Of a stretch of 64,000 nucleotides of DNA, positions 1-11,445 are shown piece after piece. The position numbers and the translations under genes were made by a program. The notes under the pieces were generated by a model that saw only the letters and a program-made list of their open reading frames with translations, ran no database searches and was not told the DNA's origin. Every line of letters begins with the position of its first letter. The first letter of the stretch is position 1. This stretch comes from Ascaphus truei (Eukaryota > Chordata > Amphibia > Anura > Ascaphidae), in NCBI GenBank assembly GCA_036426205.1, contig CM071568.1, positions 120,070,545-120,134,544 of the forward strand. The letters are read 5' to 3'.

Positions 1-367
1 ACACACACACACACACACACACACACAAATAAACACACACACACAAATAAATACACACATACACAAATAAATACACACACACAAATAAATACACACACAC
101 ATACACAAATAAATACACACACACAAATAAATAAATACACACACACAAATAAATACACACACACAAATAAATACACACACAAATAAATACACACACAAAT
201 AAATACACACACAAATAAATACACACACACACACACAATAAATACACACACAAATAAATACACACACACAAATAAATACACACACACAAATAAATAAATA
301 AATACACACACACAAATAAATAAATACACACACACACACAAATAAATACACACACACACACACACAG
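1..367. repeat. (CA)n / (ACACAAATAAAT)n compound microsatellite
   Basis: Alternating CA runs are punctuated by AAATAAAT blocks over the whole stretch. The array begins at or before the window edge. No coding content is visible. Confidence 0.97.
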
Positions 368-828
368 ATACACACATTGGAGAGCAGTGGAGAGCAGAGG
401 CAGCGACGGATGTGAGTGACTGGGGGGGAGGGGGGTGGAAAGGCATGCGATCCATGCAGGCGGCTCCCTGCACACAGTCACTGGACAAGCAAATGTACAA
501 CTCTCTCTCCATCCCCTCCCCCCCCACCTTCTCCTATCACCCCCCTACCTTCTCCTATCACCCGGGGCAGAAGGGGATGGGACACTGCGCAGCCACAGGA
601 GCCAGGAGCAGGAAGGCAGACACACACACTCACCGTGTGCTCTGCACAAAGTGAAGCCCCGCCCCCGGCTTCCTCTGATCTGCAGCCAATCCCCTGCGGC
701 CCGGCCGGCATGAAGCAGTGATGGTGGGGAGGGATAATCGGAGTGATGGTGGGGAGGCTAATCGCGGCGCCCCTCTAGGCAAGCCGCGGCGCACCAGGGC
801 GCCACGGCGCACAGATTGGGAAACACTG
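368..828. mobile_element. GC-rich segment ending in a hAT-like terminal repeat
   Basis: The segment is GC-rich and much unlike its AT-rich right flank. Its right edge reads, on the minus strand, CAGTGTTTCCCAATCTGTG, which resembles the terminal inverted repeat of many vertebrate hAT non-autonomous elements. The expected left end and target duplication are not visible, perhaps because the microsatellite has replaced them. Short reading frames occur on both strands, but they follow base composition and do not resemble any family. Confidence 0.4.
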
Positions 829-1605
829 CTCTACCTCCTATTGCCTAAATAATGTACTTGAGGAACAGAGGAAGCACCAACAAAAAAAAACATTCCTGCT
901 TGGCTGCATAATTCCTGCTTTGCATATACTTTACAGCTGAGTGTTATTATATTCCATTAATGCATTCATTTTGTGACAAACTGCTAAATAAATCCTTGAA
1001 GCTATACTTTCAGTTCTCTACTCTGTTATTGACAATGCAGATTTACGGCATCCTCAGCTACTGTCTGGACCATATCATTTGCTTCCAATCAAATGTTATA
1101 CAACTGATTACATATACAGTAAACTGTATACTGAAAATATAGAAACATACATTTTAATGGCAGATAGAAACCATTTGGTTCACTTAGACAACTTAGTCTG
1201 TTCATTTTCCTAACTGCTGTAAAAACTCAGACCCTCTTCTGTCTTATTATTTCTTCTTTTGTTTTTCTCCTTTTACTTTTACACACAAAAAAAGTTGTAT
1301 CCCTCTTCTGAGCTGGGCTAATTTCTCTTCTACTTGGATGTCTGCACATCTGATTATTTGGTTAGACTTTTTTTTGTCTAGTCTGATATCGTTTTCTATC
1401 CTCATTTCTCTGAGACTGCTTATATTTCCAAAAATATTTTTTTTAGCTTTTACTGTACAATACATGAAACCTCCTTTGAGAACAATATCGACTTTTTTTT
1501 TCTTGTACTTTTACTTACCTGCTTGCCATAGTTCTGCTGCTTTTAGTATTGTATCTACTGTATTAGATTTTCCAAATGCTCCGGCACTCACATGCAGTCC
1601 CTCAA
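829..1605. other. AT-rich intergenic stretch, nothing recognised
   Basis: Short frames are present but show no family motif, no splice-flanked exon and no repeat boundary that I can defend. Confidence 0.6.
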
Positions 1606-1655
1606 CATGTATGTATGTATGTATGTATGTATGTATGTATGTATGTATGTATGTC
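1606..1655. repeat. (TATG)n microsatellite at a LINE 3' end
   Basis: About a dozen ATGT units run straight into the 3' end of the minus-strand L2 copy. A second L2 copy at 39706 ends at the same element position in a similar TGTA/GT-rich run, so the simple repeat is probably the tail of the element. Confidence 0.9.
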
Positions 1656-2691
1656 CAGTATGTATGTCTTTATTTATACAGCGGCATTAATATACATAGT
1701 GCTTCACAGTAGTAATACACGTGACAATCATATAAATAACAAATAATACAAATAACAGAACATGGGAATACATGCTTCAGACACAAAAATTAACATTTAG
1801 GAAGAGGAGTCCCTGCTCTGAAGAGCTTAGAATCTAATTGGTAGGTAGGAAGAATGTACAGAGACAGTAGGAGGGCATTCTGGTAAGTGTATCTGCAAGG
1901 GGCCAAGCTTTATGTATCAGGTCTATATATTAGCCATGGAGCTTCTCATATGCTTCGTTAAGCAGGTGTGTTTTAAGGTGGTCTTAAAGGTGGATAGAGA
2001 GGGTGCTAGTCAGGTATTGAGGGGAAGGGCACTCTAGAGGTGTGGGGCAGTCAGTGAGAAAGGTTTAAGGCGGGACAGAGCTTTAGATATAAAAGGGGTA
2101 GAGAGAAGGCATCCTTGAGCAGAACGCAAGAGTCGGGATGGTGCATAGCGAGAAATTAGGGCTGAGATGTAGGGAGGGGCAGAAGAGTATAAAGCTTTAA
2201 AAGTGAGGAGGAGAATTGAGTGTGAGATACGGGATTTGAAAGAAAGCCGGGAGAGTGATTTCAGCGGTGAGATGCTTAGACAGATTTAGGAAAGAGTAGA
2301 GTGATTCTGGCAGCAGTGTTTAGGATAGATCGTAGGGGAGACAGGTGAGAGGCAGGAAGGTCGGACAGCAAGAGGTTACAGTAATCGAGACGGGAGAGAA
2401 TGAGGGCCTGAGTCAGAGTTTAGCAGTCGAGCAATAGAGTAAAGGGCATACCTTTGTAATATTGCGGAGGAAAAAGCGACAGGTTTTAGATACATTTTTA
2501 TGTGAGAGGAGAATGTGAGAGAGGGGTCGAGTGTGACCCCTAAGCAGCGTGCTTGCGCTACTGGGTTTATGACAGAACTTCCAACAGTAATGTGGAAGGA
2601 GGTAGTGGGGCAAGGTTTGGGATAAAATATGAGGAGCTCTGTTGTTGACATGTTGAGTTTAAGTCGGTGGAGGGCCATCCAGGATGATATC
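1656..2691 (-). mobile_element. L2-type LINE, 5'-truncated
   Basis: The sequence aligns by eye with the copies at 39706-41430 (minus) and 41530-42425 (plus). It holds the 3' UTR, including a segment reading on the plus strand as GAGGAGTCCCTGCTCTGAAG, and the last part of ORF2. The 5' break lies near 2691, just upstream of the 'SSWMALHRLKLN' region, so this is a typical dead-on-arrival truncated insertion. Confidence 0.8.
2376..2691 (-). pseudogene. L2 LINE reverse transcriptase, C-terminal fragment
   Basis: The translation contains WMALHRLKLNMSTTELLIF, then SFHITVGSSVINPVAQARCL and GVTLDPSLTFSSHI, which is the thumb-side sequence that follows the catalytic YADD box in L2/CR1-group reverse transcriptases. 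The YADD box itself is absent because of 5' truncation, and the frame breaks after SSHI relative to the copy at 41617. It cannot encode an active enzyme. The two other L2 copies in the window support the identification independently. Confidence 0.8.
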
Positions 2692-4340
2692 GTAATCATG
2701 ATATCGTGTTTTGATCTTCTGTACATTTCCATAAATGTATGGAGTGAGGGGTAAAAGCCTTTTATCACAGTTCTCACTTCTATTTCACATTTCTTTTACC
2801 CACAATTTTAATTACTTTACTTCTTTTTATAATTTATTGTTTACATTTTTTTCTAATGTTTTATGCTTTGATATTAAAGTGTTATGTACGAAAGCATAAT
2901 ATTATCTATTGTTTCTACTAATGTGTTGCATTCAGTTTGTAAAAAATATATGATTACATAATTACTAGATCATATTTACACACATTTTGTAAATTCAAAT
3001 ATTTTGTATCCAAAGCATTATTTTTTTTAAAGAATCTACACATAGAAATAACTATAAAAATACAATAGAATATGTAAACGACATATCTGCCTCTTGTAAT
3101 TTTATGTACTCAATGATTTCACTGAATCATTATTGCCTATTTTCTAATAGAGGACACATTTAATTTCAATAATGATGCTTTCGTCTTCTGTCCAGTTATG
3201 ATGATTATCATTTTGTAAAATTCCATTGTAACAAAAAATGGGACTGTAAATAGGATGTTCCTAATGGCTGCATAAAACAGATTTATACATCTGGGTATGT
3301 CTGTCTTGCTCTGTTAGTTACTTGAGATTCATAAAACTGTTAAGCAGTACTCACTGCCAATGACTTGGTATGTTTCCATGAGTTACAGAAGCTGCACCCT
3401 CCTGCCTGCTCCCATCAATTCTCGCACCCTCTTACCTCTTAGGTCGGCATCAAAATGACAACGCAGGGTCATGTGACGTCATGTGACCCGCGACGGCATT
3501 TGACATCGCATTGCCATGGCGACAGACGTCAAATTACACCGCGTTGCCATAGCGATGCATCACGCAAGCCATCTGGACCTCGGTAAGTTCAGTTGCAGAG
3601 GCCCCGTCATTTCATTTCAATGCCTTGGGGAAGAGTCTCTGCATCTCCGCGCCCCCCAGACAAATCCGTGTCCCCCCTGGGGACTCCCCTGAATCACAGA
3701 CTACAATAAGTAGCAATAAAGAGGAATGTAGTAGGTTTTCCATGTGGCTTCAGTTTCACTGTGTGTGTGTCTCTACTAAACTTATATCTGTGCAGAAACA
3801 ATGACACAATTTAAATTACAGTGAAATGTGTATTACTGTTTTCTATGACAAAATCTTAGTTGTTTTGCTTTACTTTTGCAGTATTTCTGTATTTCGGAAA
3901 TTGCAGAATTTTTTTTTATAACTTGAAAAAGATAAAAGTATACACTTAAGTTTCTTCTTCTGGCGTAGAAAAAACATCCTCCTTACTACATACAAAAACG
4001 GAGACTCCGACAGTTTGTATTGAAAGATAAAAATGTGCAAAGCATCTGCAAATATTCATGAACATGGTATATTAAAATAATTGCAGACCGCAAAAATGTT
4101 GCAAATAAATGTCAACAGTCCAAAAAAGTTGCCACAACCTTTATCTCTCTTGCAAATGTAGTAAAGGGTTTTGCAGATGTATAACTGTACAACTAGATGA
4201 ATCCCTGCTGTGTTAATCGTACCGGCTTGTACCTGTCTGTAAGAGACGCGCAGTAAGAGATAGGCTGAATCAGTTACTCTAACTCCGCGCCTCTCACAGG
4301 CGATCGCTGGGGTTTTATTTAATTTTAAACATTACAGTAA
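2692..4340. other. Mostly AT-rich intergenic DNA with a GC-rich island at about 3440-3670
   Basis: No gene is recognised. Around 3465-3570 a CG-rich patch contains GTCATGTGACGTCATGTGAC and two near copies of CGCATTGCCATGGCGA about 40 bases apart, suggesting an old repeat fragment. The remainder is AT-rich without a family motif. Confidence 0.5.
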
Positions 4341-4868
4341 TGTAGCAGGGGTTCTCCGGATCTGAACCGCATTTATTTCAGGTCGGGGGACACCTACTTC
4401 CCGAGATACAGGCCCCATTATGGTGTGCCAGTATCCCATAGTGTATATGAAGTAATAAATTAATTCTATTTAGAAATCCGCAGTGCCCTTGTACATCCCC
4501 TTTTTTGTGCCAGTAACCCAGCCATGTTTAAATTCTCCCGCTTCACGGCCCAAGTGAAAGAGGGATCTAAACAAAGCAGAGGGATACTGGCAGCCCATAA
4601 CGGGGCCTGTATCTCGGGAAGTTTGGGTCCCCGAGGCTGATATCAACTTTGTTCAGCTCAGAAGACCCCCTGCTCCCGCACACTAGTATCAAAAAAAATC
4701 CCTCCCCATCCCCCCCAAGAAAAAAATCATTACCTTATCGGATAGCTGCTAAGGTAATGAAGCTGCTTACATTATATTTTTTATTCATAGTGTGCGTGAG
4801 CAGGGGGTCTCCTGAGCTGAACAAAGTTGATTTTCAGCCTCGGGGATCCCCTGCTTCCCGAGATTTTT
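4341..4868. repeat. Palindromic MITE-like repeat, same family as 16436-16713
   Basis: One arm (about 4341-4440) reads CCCGAGATACAGGCCCC and is followed by its inverse, GGGGCCTGTATCTCGGG, in the arm at about 4585-4700. The inverse arm ends in GAAGACCCCCTGCTCCCGC. A second left arm follows at about 4785-4868 with GAGCAGGGGGTCTCCTGAGC. The layout is therefore one fold-back unit plus a truncated neighbour. No coding capacity is seen. Confidence 0.7.
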
Positions 4869-5933
4869 AAAGTTTAGAAAAAAATCAAATGCTCTCCCAA
4901 GATTACTGCACAATTTTATTGAAAAGACAGCATTTGTCAAATCTATGCACTGGTTCAAAATGTGTTCATAATTTCTAAATTATTACTGGTCTCAAACTTT
5001 CAATTTTATTTTAAATATATTCTGAAGAAAATGTTTGTCTTGATCTTTTCCAATGTTGCCATTTTCTCATATATACAAATAAGGAGTGATTGGTGGTTTA
5101 TAAGTAGAAAGGAAAATGAATATAATGGACTCTCTTTCTCTTTTAATAACAACAAAATCAAACTCTCAATCTTGGAGCAAAGACATATTGCATCAAACAG
5201 AACAAACGTAAAGTGCATGCTAATGAGATTTGTTTTGTAGCGATTTTTTTTCATAATGATATATATATTTTTGTGGCAGGATGACTGTGGTTAGTGAGGA
5301 GACAACACGACTCTTCTGGTGAAATAATATGCTGGTGGATTTATTTGTCCAAAAGTGTAACCAAAACAATGGGTACTCTGTCCCTTTAAGTGCAATAAAC
5401 ATAAAAAAAAAACTATCCCCGGTCTATATTTCTCATCCTTGCTGCTTGACTAGCAGGCATTTGAGGTATTACTATCTTTCATGTGGTCTGGTTTGTTTAA
5501 TACCTTTTTTAGATCGGCCGATCTTAGTTTCATTACTGGGGGAATTATTCTTTCCCCTGGTTTTGTTATGCCATACTTGAACCTTTATGTATTGGTTTTC
5601 AACAGACCTTCATGTGTTTTGGTGCATAATCCATGTGACTTGGTGCTATATTTATAACCGCATTTACGCACAGCAATTTATTATGTGGTAGTTGTTTGGG
5701 TCTGTCTTGTGTGTTTTTTTATTTCTCATTGCTAATAAAGTACATTTTTTCATTTTTCATTAGATATTGTTTGAGTGCACCTTTTTGACCCTTCTTTTTT
5801 CTTTTCGTGTTTCATACATTTTGTGGGTCGGTAGCACCACCAGAGGGTTATTTTTTACCTTGACCACTGGTTATCCCATTAATTCGACCATTTAGGGGTG
5901 CTGCGGCACCTATTTTGTGTATATATATACAAA
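4869..5933. other. AT-rich intergenic DNA, possible old retroelement remnant near 5330-5760
   Basis: A stretch near 5385-5410 (CCCTTTAAGTGCAATAAAC) and another near 5733 (GCTAATAAAGTAC) carry polyadenylation-signal-like AATAAA sequences, as in the 3' ends of retroelements. I could not match either to a family. No supported coding region is present. Confidence 0.4.
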
Positions 5934-5949
5934 TCTCATCTTCCAATCA

Positions 5950-6134
5950 AAAGCATCAAATGCCAATCAAAACATTGAATTTACATTGTATACATGATGC
6001 ATACAATCTATGCACCATGTATACAATGTAAATTCAATGTTTTGATTGGCATTTGATGCTTTAAAGCATCAAATGCCAATCAAAACATTGAATTTACATT
6101 GTATACATGATGCATACAATCTATGCACCATGTA
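5950..6134. repeat. Head-to-head duplication with a perfect ~80-bp palindrome
   Basis: The motif AAGCATCAAATGCCAATCAA through to ATGCACCATGTATAC occurs forward at 5950-6021, in part inverted at 6022-6062, and forward again at 6063-6134. The junction at 6062/6063 is the centre of a palindrome with about 40 bases per arm and no visible mismatch. Confidence 0.92.
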
Positions 6135-6357
6135 TACTCTGCCAATCAATGTTAACAATAAAATATTCCAAACAAAATACCATTAAATCCAAACAAGTAT
6201 ACTATTTAAACCAAGTAAGTCCCCTTAAATCAATTAGCATTCATTAATCAAATCCCAAAACAATTAAAATACCATCCATAACAATTACACAATTAAAAAT
6301 TTCAATCGTTAAACAGAACAAGTTACCACCAGACAAAATATAAGTACCAAAAAGAAT

Positions 6358-7474
6358 AAAACATGCAGGAAGCCTGCAATAGTGTATTACCCAGGGATAA
6401 CAAAGATATAAATGTAAGGAGCAATTTATTACAAAGTTAAAATGACCATGAATGACCATAAAATACAATGCTATACAAACATGATTAAAATAAATATATA
6501 AGTGCCTAAGCACTGGGTGATTGAAAGAATGCCTAAGCACTAGCCAAAACGTGGAACTTTGGCCAAGATTTCCGTGATTGCTCCGTCTGGTCAAAACTGG
6601 AAACCTACTCACCAGATGTGAATAGGTATTAAGCACTGGTTTAATGGTCTTTGCCACCGGGTTAACCGCTTGCCATGGGGTGTTTTCGTCTGCTTCTGCC
6701 GGGGATCAGGTTCTGTGCTCCGTCGTGAATCACTTCCTGGAAAACACACGATCCGTTCGCCCGCTGACGTCACCAGTGATTGTCCACTGCTACGGTGTCC
6801 CTGCGGTGCCAGAAAACCTTCCAACGCGTTTCGAAACCTCTAATAATGTGTTTCTTCGTCAGGGATCCCTGGAAGGTTTTCTGGCACCGCAGGGACACCG
6901 TAGCAGTGGACAATCAGGAAGGAACGGGCGGCAAAAACGAGAAAGCTTCAGGTCGGACATTTCCCGCTCTCCACATTCCTAGGAAGAATCCTATCCGCAC
7001 CTCCGATCATCCAAACCAGGTAAGCAGGTCTTCCTCTTACGCCACCGTGGCCCTACGGAGGAGGCCCGGGAGCGACACGGATCGTGTGTTTTCCAGGAAG
7101 TGATTCACGACGGAGAACAGAACCTGATCCCCGGCATAAGACAGACGAAAACACCCATGGCAAAGCGGTTTACCCGGCGGCAAAGACCATTAAACCAGTG
7201 CTTAATACCTATTCACATCTGGTGGAGTAGTTTCCAGTTTTAACCAGACCGCCAGCAGCAATCACGAAAATTTGGCCAAAGTTCACGTTTTGGTAGTGCT
7301 TAGGCATTCTTCAATCACCGAGTGCTTAGGCACTTATATATTTATTTTAATCATGTTTGTATAGCATTGTATTTTATGGTCATTCATGGTCATTTTAACT
7401 TTGTAATAAATTGCCCCTTACATTATATCTTGTTTTATCCTGGGTAATACACTATTGCAGGTTCCTGCATTTTT
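6358..7474. repeat. Inner long palindrome of copy A
   Basis: The ends are ACATGCAGGAAGCCTGCAAT on the left and its near inverse on the right. The arms share the CCTAAGCACT blocks, the GAATAGGTATTAAGCACTGG block and the CCAGAAAACCTTCCA block in opposite orientation. They meet across a 46-base spacer at 6824-6869. The right arm has an insertion relative to copy B. Confidence 0.85.
6823..6862 (-). ncRNA. Hammerhead-ribozyme-like core, palindrome centre of copy A
   Basis: The minus strand reads CTGACGA (matching the CUGANGA box), then a hairpin closed by GAAAC and GTTTC, then GAAACGCGTT, which supplies GAAA, a minimal stem III and a GUU cleavage triplet. The two palindrome arms would extend helix I. 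Compact hammerheads with GAAACGCG are established in Penelope-like elements. Folding and activity here are inferred. Confidence 0.6.
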
Positions 7475-7785
7475 GTTTTCTCTTTTCCTGAGGTCACTGT
7501 CTAAAAGAAGAAATTCAAATTTATCATATACACCCTTGCCTCAGCGCCAAGAGAGGAGGTTGCATTTTTCTACCAATCCAAATCTGGGTGGAAGATACCA
7601 GAAACAATCTCTTTAGGCAGCTCCAGGACTACCACTTGAACATTGTATCTAAGGTTTTTTTTATTTATACACTTGTTTTGTTTGCATAAGCGCTGATTTT
7701 ACACTTTGTTTTTTCACCAAAAAAGATACAATATACAAAAGCAAGCCTCACCATGACCTAAAGTACAGCACTACAAAACCAAAAA

Positions 7786-8144
7786 CAAATTTATGCGAGC
7801 GCGCTGGAGCCGACCGGGAACTTTGTGGCAGAATGGAGGGGGGAATGCCCATCTAGACTGCAGGCAGGCACCTCACTTCGGATCTCACTGTGAGGCTCCG
7901 CTGTGACCAATAACCCACGTCCCACCCACCCCACATCGCAGTCAGACCGGCCATCCGCCTATCCTCTCTCTCCTCTTGCTTGCATTTCTGTGCTCTCTGC
8001 TGCCCCCCTGACTCTGATGCCAAATCCGGAACAGCCACAAAAAAACGGAGACATTTAAAAAAAATGTGGGGCAGCGCGGACAGCCATTAAAAAAATGGGA
8101 CTGTACCGGCTTTTTCTAAACGGGACACCTGTCACCCTACATTT
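7786..8144. mobile_element. Repeat segment ending in GGGACACCTGTCACCCTAC (possible hAT-type end)
   Basis: The segment is GC-rich and follows the truncated copy A. Its right edge, read on the minus strand as GTAGGGTGACAGGTGTCCCG, resembles ends of known vertebrate DNA-transposon derivatives. The partner end and a target duplication are not seen, so the family is uncertain. Confidence 0.3.
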
Positions 8145-9155
8145 TTGGGATGCACAGCAAGATACTATAGGCCGGCGGTGGCACCGGGTGTTCCCGCAGC
8201 CGTGCGCCAGTACCCAATTCAGTGCACCCCTAAAAAATTACAACCACATAAAATACATCACCTTAACACCTACGTATAGAATGTGCAAAATAATATTATC
8301 TCACATATGGATAATAGGGCATTGCCCATTTAAAAACAATATAGAACAATAAATACAAAAATACCATAAGCACTACCATGTCCGGCTGCCACGATGAAGG
8401 CCATCTCATCTCATCACCGTCCATGCACCTACGAGAGTGCAAATCATGAACAAGAAAATAAAAACAGCCAAGTAATGTCCCCTAACCCCTTAATCACCAT
8501 AGCGGTTATAAACCGCTACAGTCATTGAGGGGTACCCACCCTCACCCAAACCTGGAGGCCTATACCTCCCTACTCCCCCAACCCCATGAGGCCTAACCAC
8601 CCTCACTACCCAATACCCAGCCGGGGAGGCCTACCCACATACCTGGGGCCAATACACCCCTTCCCCCACCCCAGTACCGACAATAAACAACAATACACAG
8701 CATCACAATAAACTCTTTATATGTAAAATACATAACCCACCCCCTGTGCCCCCCATAAATACATGATTATTATTTTACATACAGGGTAATAACCCAGGCC
8801 CCATGGGAGTCCCGGGTGGGCCTGACGGGTCACCTCTCAGACCTACGGTTAGCCCGCACCATGTTTCAAACAGGCTCTGGAGGCCAATCATTTATGGATG
8901 ATCTGGTTGTGACATCACTCTCACAACCAGATCATTCCATAAATGATTAAAAATCCCAAATCCTCAATGGAATGTTTAAACGCACCCCCGCGGAAAATTT
9001 TGAACTCAGAATGAAAGACCGACAACAAAACCAAAGGACAATGTGGAAAGGGGGGCCACACCCACAAATTGTGTAAACCGCTTGCCTCAACCCACACACT
9101 TTCCTCCCCCCCCAATCTCCTCCCCCAATTTTTTGTCATGTCCCCTGGCTTCAAA
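8145..9155. repeat. Copy of the ~1-kb palindromic repeat family (relative of 13125-15531)
   Basis: It contains CATATGGATAATAGGGC near 8306, a CCCCTTAATCACCATAGCGG block near 8486, and an inverted version of the exon-like segment at 15071-15132 (about 8385-8445). These landmarks recur at 13125-15531, partly in the opposite orientation. No intact protein is encoded. Confidence 0.6.
8887..8947. repeat. Hairpin with ~25-base arms
   Basis: ATCATTTATGGATGATCTGG is followed after a short loop by CCAGATCATTCCATAAATGA. The arms differ by a single base or so. Confidence 0.88.
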
Positions 9156-9345
9156 CACTTTAACACCCTACCTTATCTACAGTACATATCTGTTGTTTTT
9201 TTTTCCGTCTCTTACACTGTTAGCCATTGAATCCTTTGTTATCAGTATTGCTCGACCTGAAGAAGAGAGGGAGAATCTTTGAAAGCTGTCCTATGACATA
9301 AATTGTTCGTCCAATAAAAAAGGGTATCACCAATACTGTATTATA
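9156..9345 (+). mobile_element. 3' end of a hammerhead-bearing retroelement-like repeat
   Basis: A pyrimidine-rich stretch leads into a hammerhead-like motif, then CCAATAAAAAAGGGTATCAC and a TA-rich tail. I recall this arrangement as common in amphibian genomes and associated with Penelope-like retroelements. No coding part of the element is attached here, so only a short 3' fragment remains. Confidence 0.5.
9257..9290 (+). ncRNA. Hammerhead-ribozyme-like motif (GUC type)
   Basis: The plus strand reads CTGAAGA, then a short hairpin that can close with AAGA and TCTT, then GAAAGCTGTC. This gives CUGANGA, stem II, GAAA, a tiny stem III and the canonical GUC cleavage triplet. The stem II pairing is weak (about 4 bp), so this may be a decayed copy. 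Confidence 0.5.
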
Positions 9346-9784
9346 TATATACACACATACACATGATGAACCAATATACAAAGAAATGTTTAAGGGTTAT
9401 CAAAAACATGCTCTAATAAAAATACCACTTCTCCAAATCAGCCACAGTAAAATAATTCCTACCTAAAAAAATCAAATCATCTTTCCAATCCAAAGCATCA
9501 AATGCCAATCAAAACATTGAATTACATTGTATAATGATGCATACAATCTATGCACCATGTATACTCTGCCAATCAAGTGTAACAATAAAATATTCCAAAA
9601 CAACAAATACCATTAAATCAAACAAGTATACTATTTAAACCAAGTAAGTCCCCTTAAATCAATTAGCATCATAATCAAATCCCAAAACAATTAAACATCA
9701 CATAACAATTACACAATTAAAAATTTCAATCGTTGTTAAACAGAACAAGTTACCACCAGACAAAATATAAGTACCAAAAAGAAT

Positions 9785-10752
9785 AAAACATGCAGGAAGC
9801 CTGCAATAGTGTATTACCCAGGGATACAAAGATAAAATGTAAGGAGCAATTTATTACAAAGTTAAAAATGACATGAATGACCATAAATACAATGCTATCC
9901 AACATGATTAAAATAATATATAAGTGCCTAAGCACTGGGTGATTGAAAGAATGCCTAAGCACTAGCCAAAACTGGAACTCTTGGCCAAGATTTCCGTGAT
10001 TGCTCCGCTGGTCAAAACTGGAAACTACTCACCAGATGTGAATAGGTATTAAGCACTGGTTTAATGGTCTTTGCCACGGGTTAACCGCTTGCCATGGGGT
10101 GTTTTCGTTGCTTCTGCGGGGATCAGGTTCTGTGCTCCGTCGTGAATCACTTCCTGGAAAACACACGATCCGTTCGCCCGCTGACGTCAACGTTGATTGT
10201 CCACTGCTACGGTGTCCCTGCGGTGCCAGAAAACCTTCCAACGCGTTTCGAAACCTCTAATAATGTGTTTCTTCGTCAGGGATCCCTGGAAGGTTTTCTG
10301 GCACCGCAGGGACACCGTAGCAGTGGACAATCACTGGTGACGTCAGCGGGCGAACGGATCGTGTGTTTTCCAGGAAGTGATTCACGACGGAGAACAGAAC
10401 CTGATCCCCGGCATAAGCAGACGAAAACACCCCATGGCAAGCGGTTAACCCGGCGGCAAAGACCATTAAACCAGTGCTTAATACCTATTCACATCTGGTG
10501 AGTAGGTTTCCAGTTTTAACCAGACGGAGCAATCACGAAAATCTTGGCCAAAGTTCCACGTTTTGGCTAGTGCTTAGGCATTCTTTCAATCACCGAGTGC
10601 TTAGGCACTTATATATTTATTTTAATCATGTTTGTATAGCATTGTATTTTATGGTCATTCATGGTCATTTTAACTTTGTAATAAATTGCCCCTTACATTT
10701 ATATCTTTGTTATCCCTGGGTAATACACTATTGCAGGCTTCCTGCATGTTTT
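9785..10752. repeat. Near-perfect palindrome of ~970 bases inside copy B
   Basis: The left arm 9785-10240 and right arm 10287-10752 are inverted copies starting AAAACATGCAGGAAGCCTGC and ending in the inverse. The 46-base spacer at 10241-10286 contains the hammerhead-like core. Short open frames on both strands here simply mirror each other and are not genes. Confidence 0.92.
10240..10279 (-). ncRNA. Hammerhead-ribozyme-like core, palindrome centre of copy B
   Basis: It is identical in core to the copy A motif: CTGACGA, hairpin, GAAACGCGTT on the minus strand. The motif and spacer length are conserved while the outer arms have diverged, which suggests the centre was part of the original element and not a late insertion. 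Catalytic activity is an inference. Confidence 0.6.
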
Positions 10753-11397
10753 GTCTTTTTCTCTCCTTTCCTGAGGTCACTGTCTAAAAGAAGAAATTCA
10801 AATTTATCTATCTACACCCTTGCCTCAGCGCCAGAGGAGGTTGCATTTTTTCTACCAATCCAAGTCTGGGTGGAAGATACCAGAACAATCTCTTTAGGCA
10901 GCTCCAGGACTACCACTTGAACATTGTATCTAAGGTTTTTTTTATTTATACATTTGTTGTTTGCATAAGCGCTGATTTTTACACTTGTTTTTTCACCAAA
11001 AAGAATACAATATACAAAAGCAAGCCTCACCATGACCTAAAGTACAGCATACAAAACCAAAAATTACATCTATCTAATTCCAAAATACATTACACACACA
11101 TTTATGCATAGCAGCATAGCCAAAAACATTTTAAAGACAGCAAAACAAGCATTTCCTACCAAACCATTTCTTACCCTGTATGTATATATTGATCTAGACA
11201 TACATACGTACATACATACATACAGTGGCAAGAAATGATCTTTAAAAAAAAAAATATGACATGTCAAAAAATTAAAAAAAAAAAAAACATGTACAAGTTA
11301 AAAATAAACCATTTCTTTTGTTCACTTACCATTACTTGACCAACTCACCGACTCTCGTTGAACACCTTACTCTCGAACCAATCCACGCACAGGAACC

Positions 11398-11445
11398 CAT
11401 AAAATAATAAACCATAAAATAATAAACCATAAAATAATAAACAAT
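11398..11445. repeat. Short tandem repeat, 15-base unit x3
   Basis: ATAAAATAATAAACC is repeated three times in direct order. Confidence 0.88.

Larger units (their letters stand above)
5934..7785. mobile_element. Composite fold-back element, copy A (left-truncated)
   Basis: Copy A matches copy B (9362-12393) across its subterminal sequence, the inner hammerhead-centred palindrome and the right-hand internal segment (CTGAGGTCACTGTCTAAAAG onward), diverging near 7785. Its outer left terminal repeat is missing. Its right arm carries about 160 bases (6917-7077) where copy B has a short perfect match to the opposite arm. No transposase or other credible protein is present, so it is non-autonomous or a relic. 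Confidence 0.75.

Noticed and set aside
1..367. CRISPR-like or telomere-like array
   Set aside because: Irregular CA and AAATAAAT units without constant spacers or TTAGGG; it is a compound microsatellite.
10094..10501. Paired ~70-135-codon frames on both strands in copies A and B
   Set aside because: They mirror each other because the DNA is palindromic, and they contain no recognised domain.
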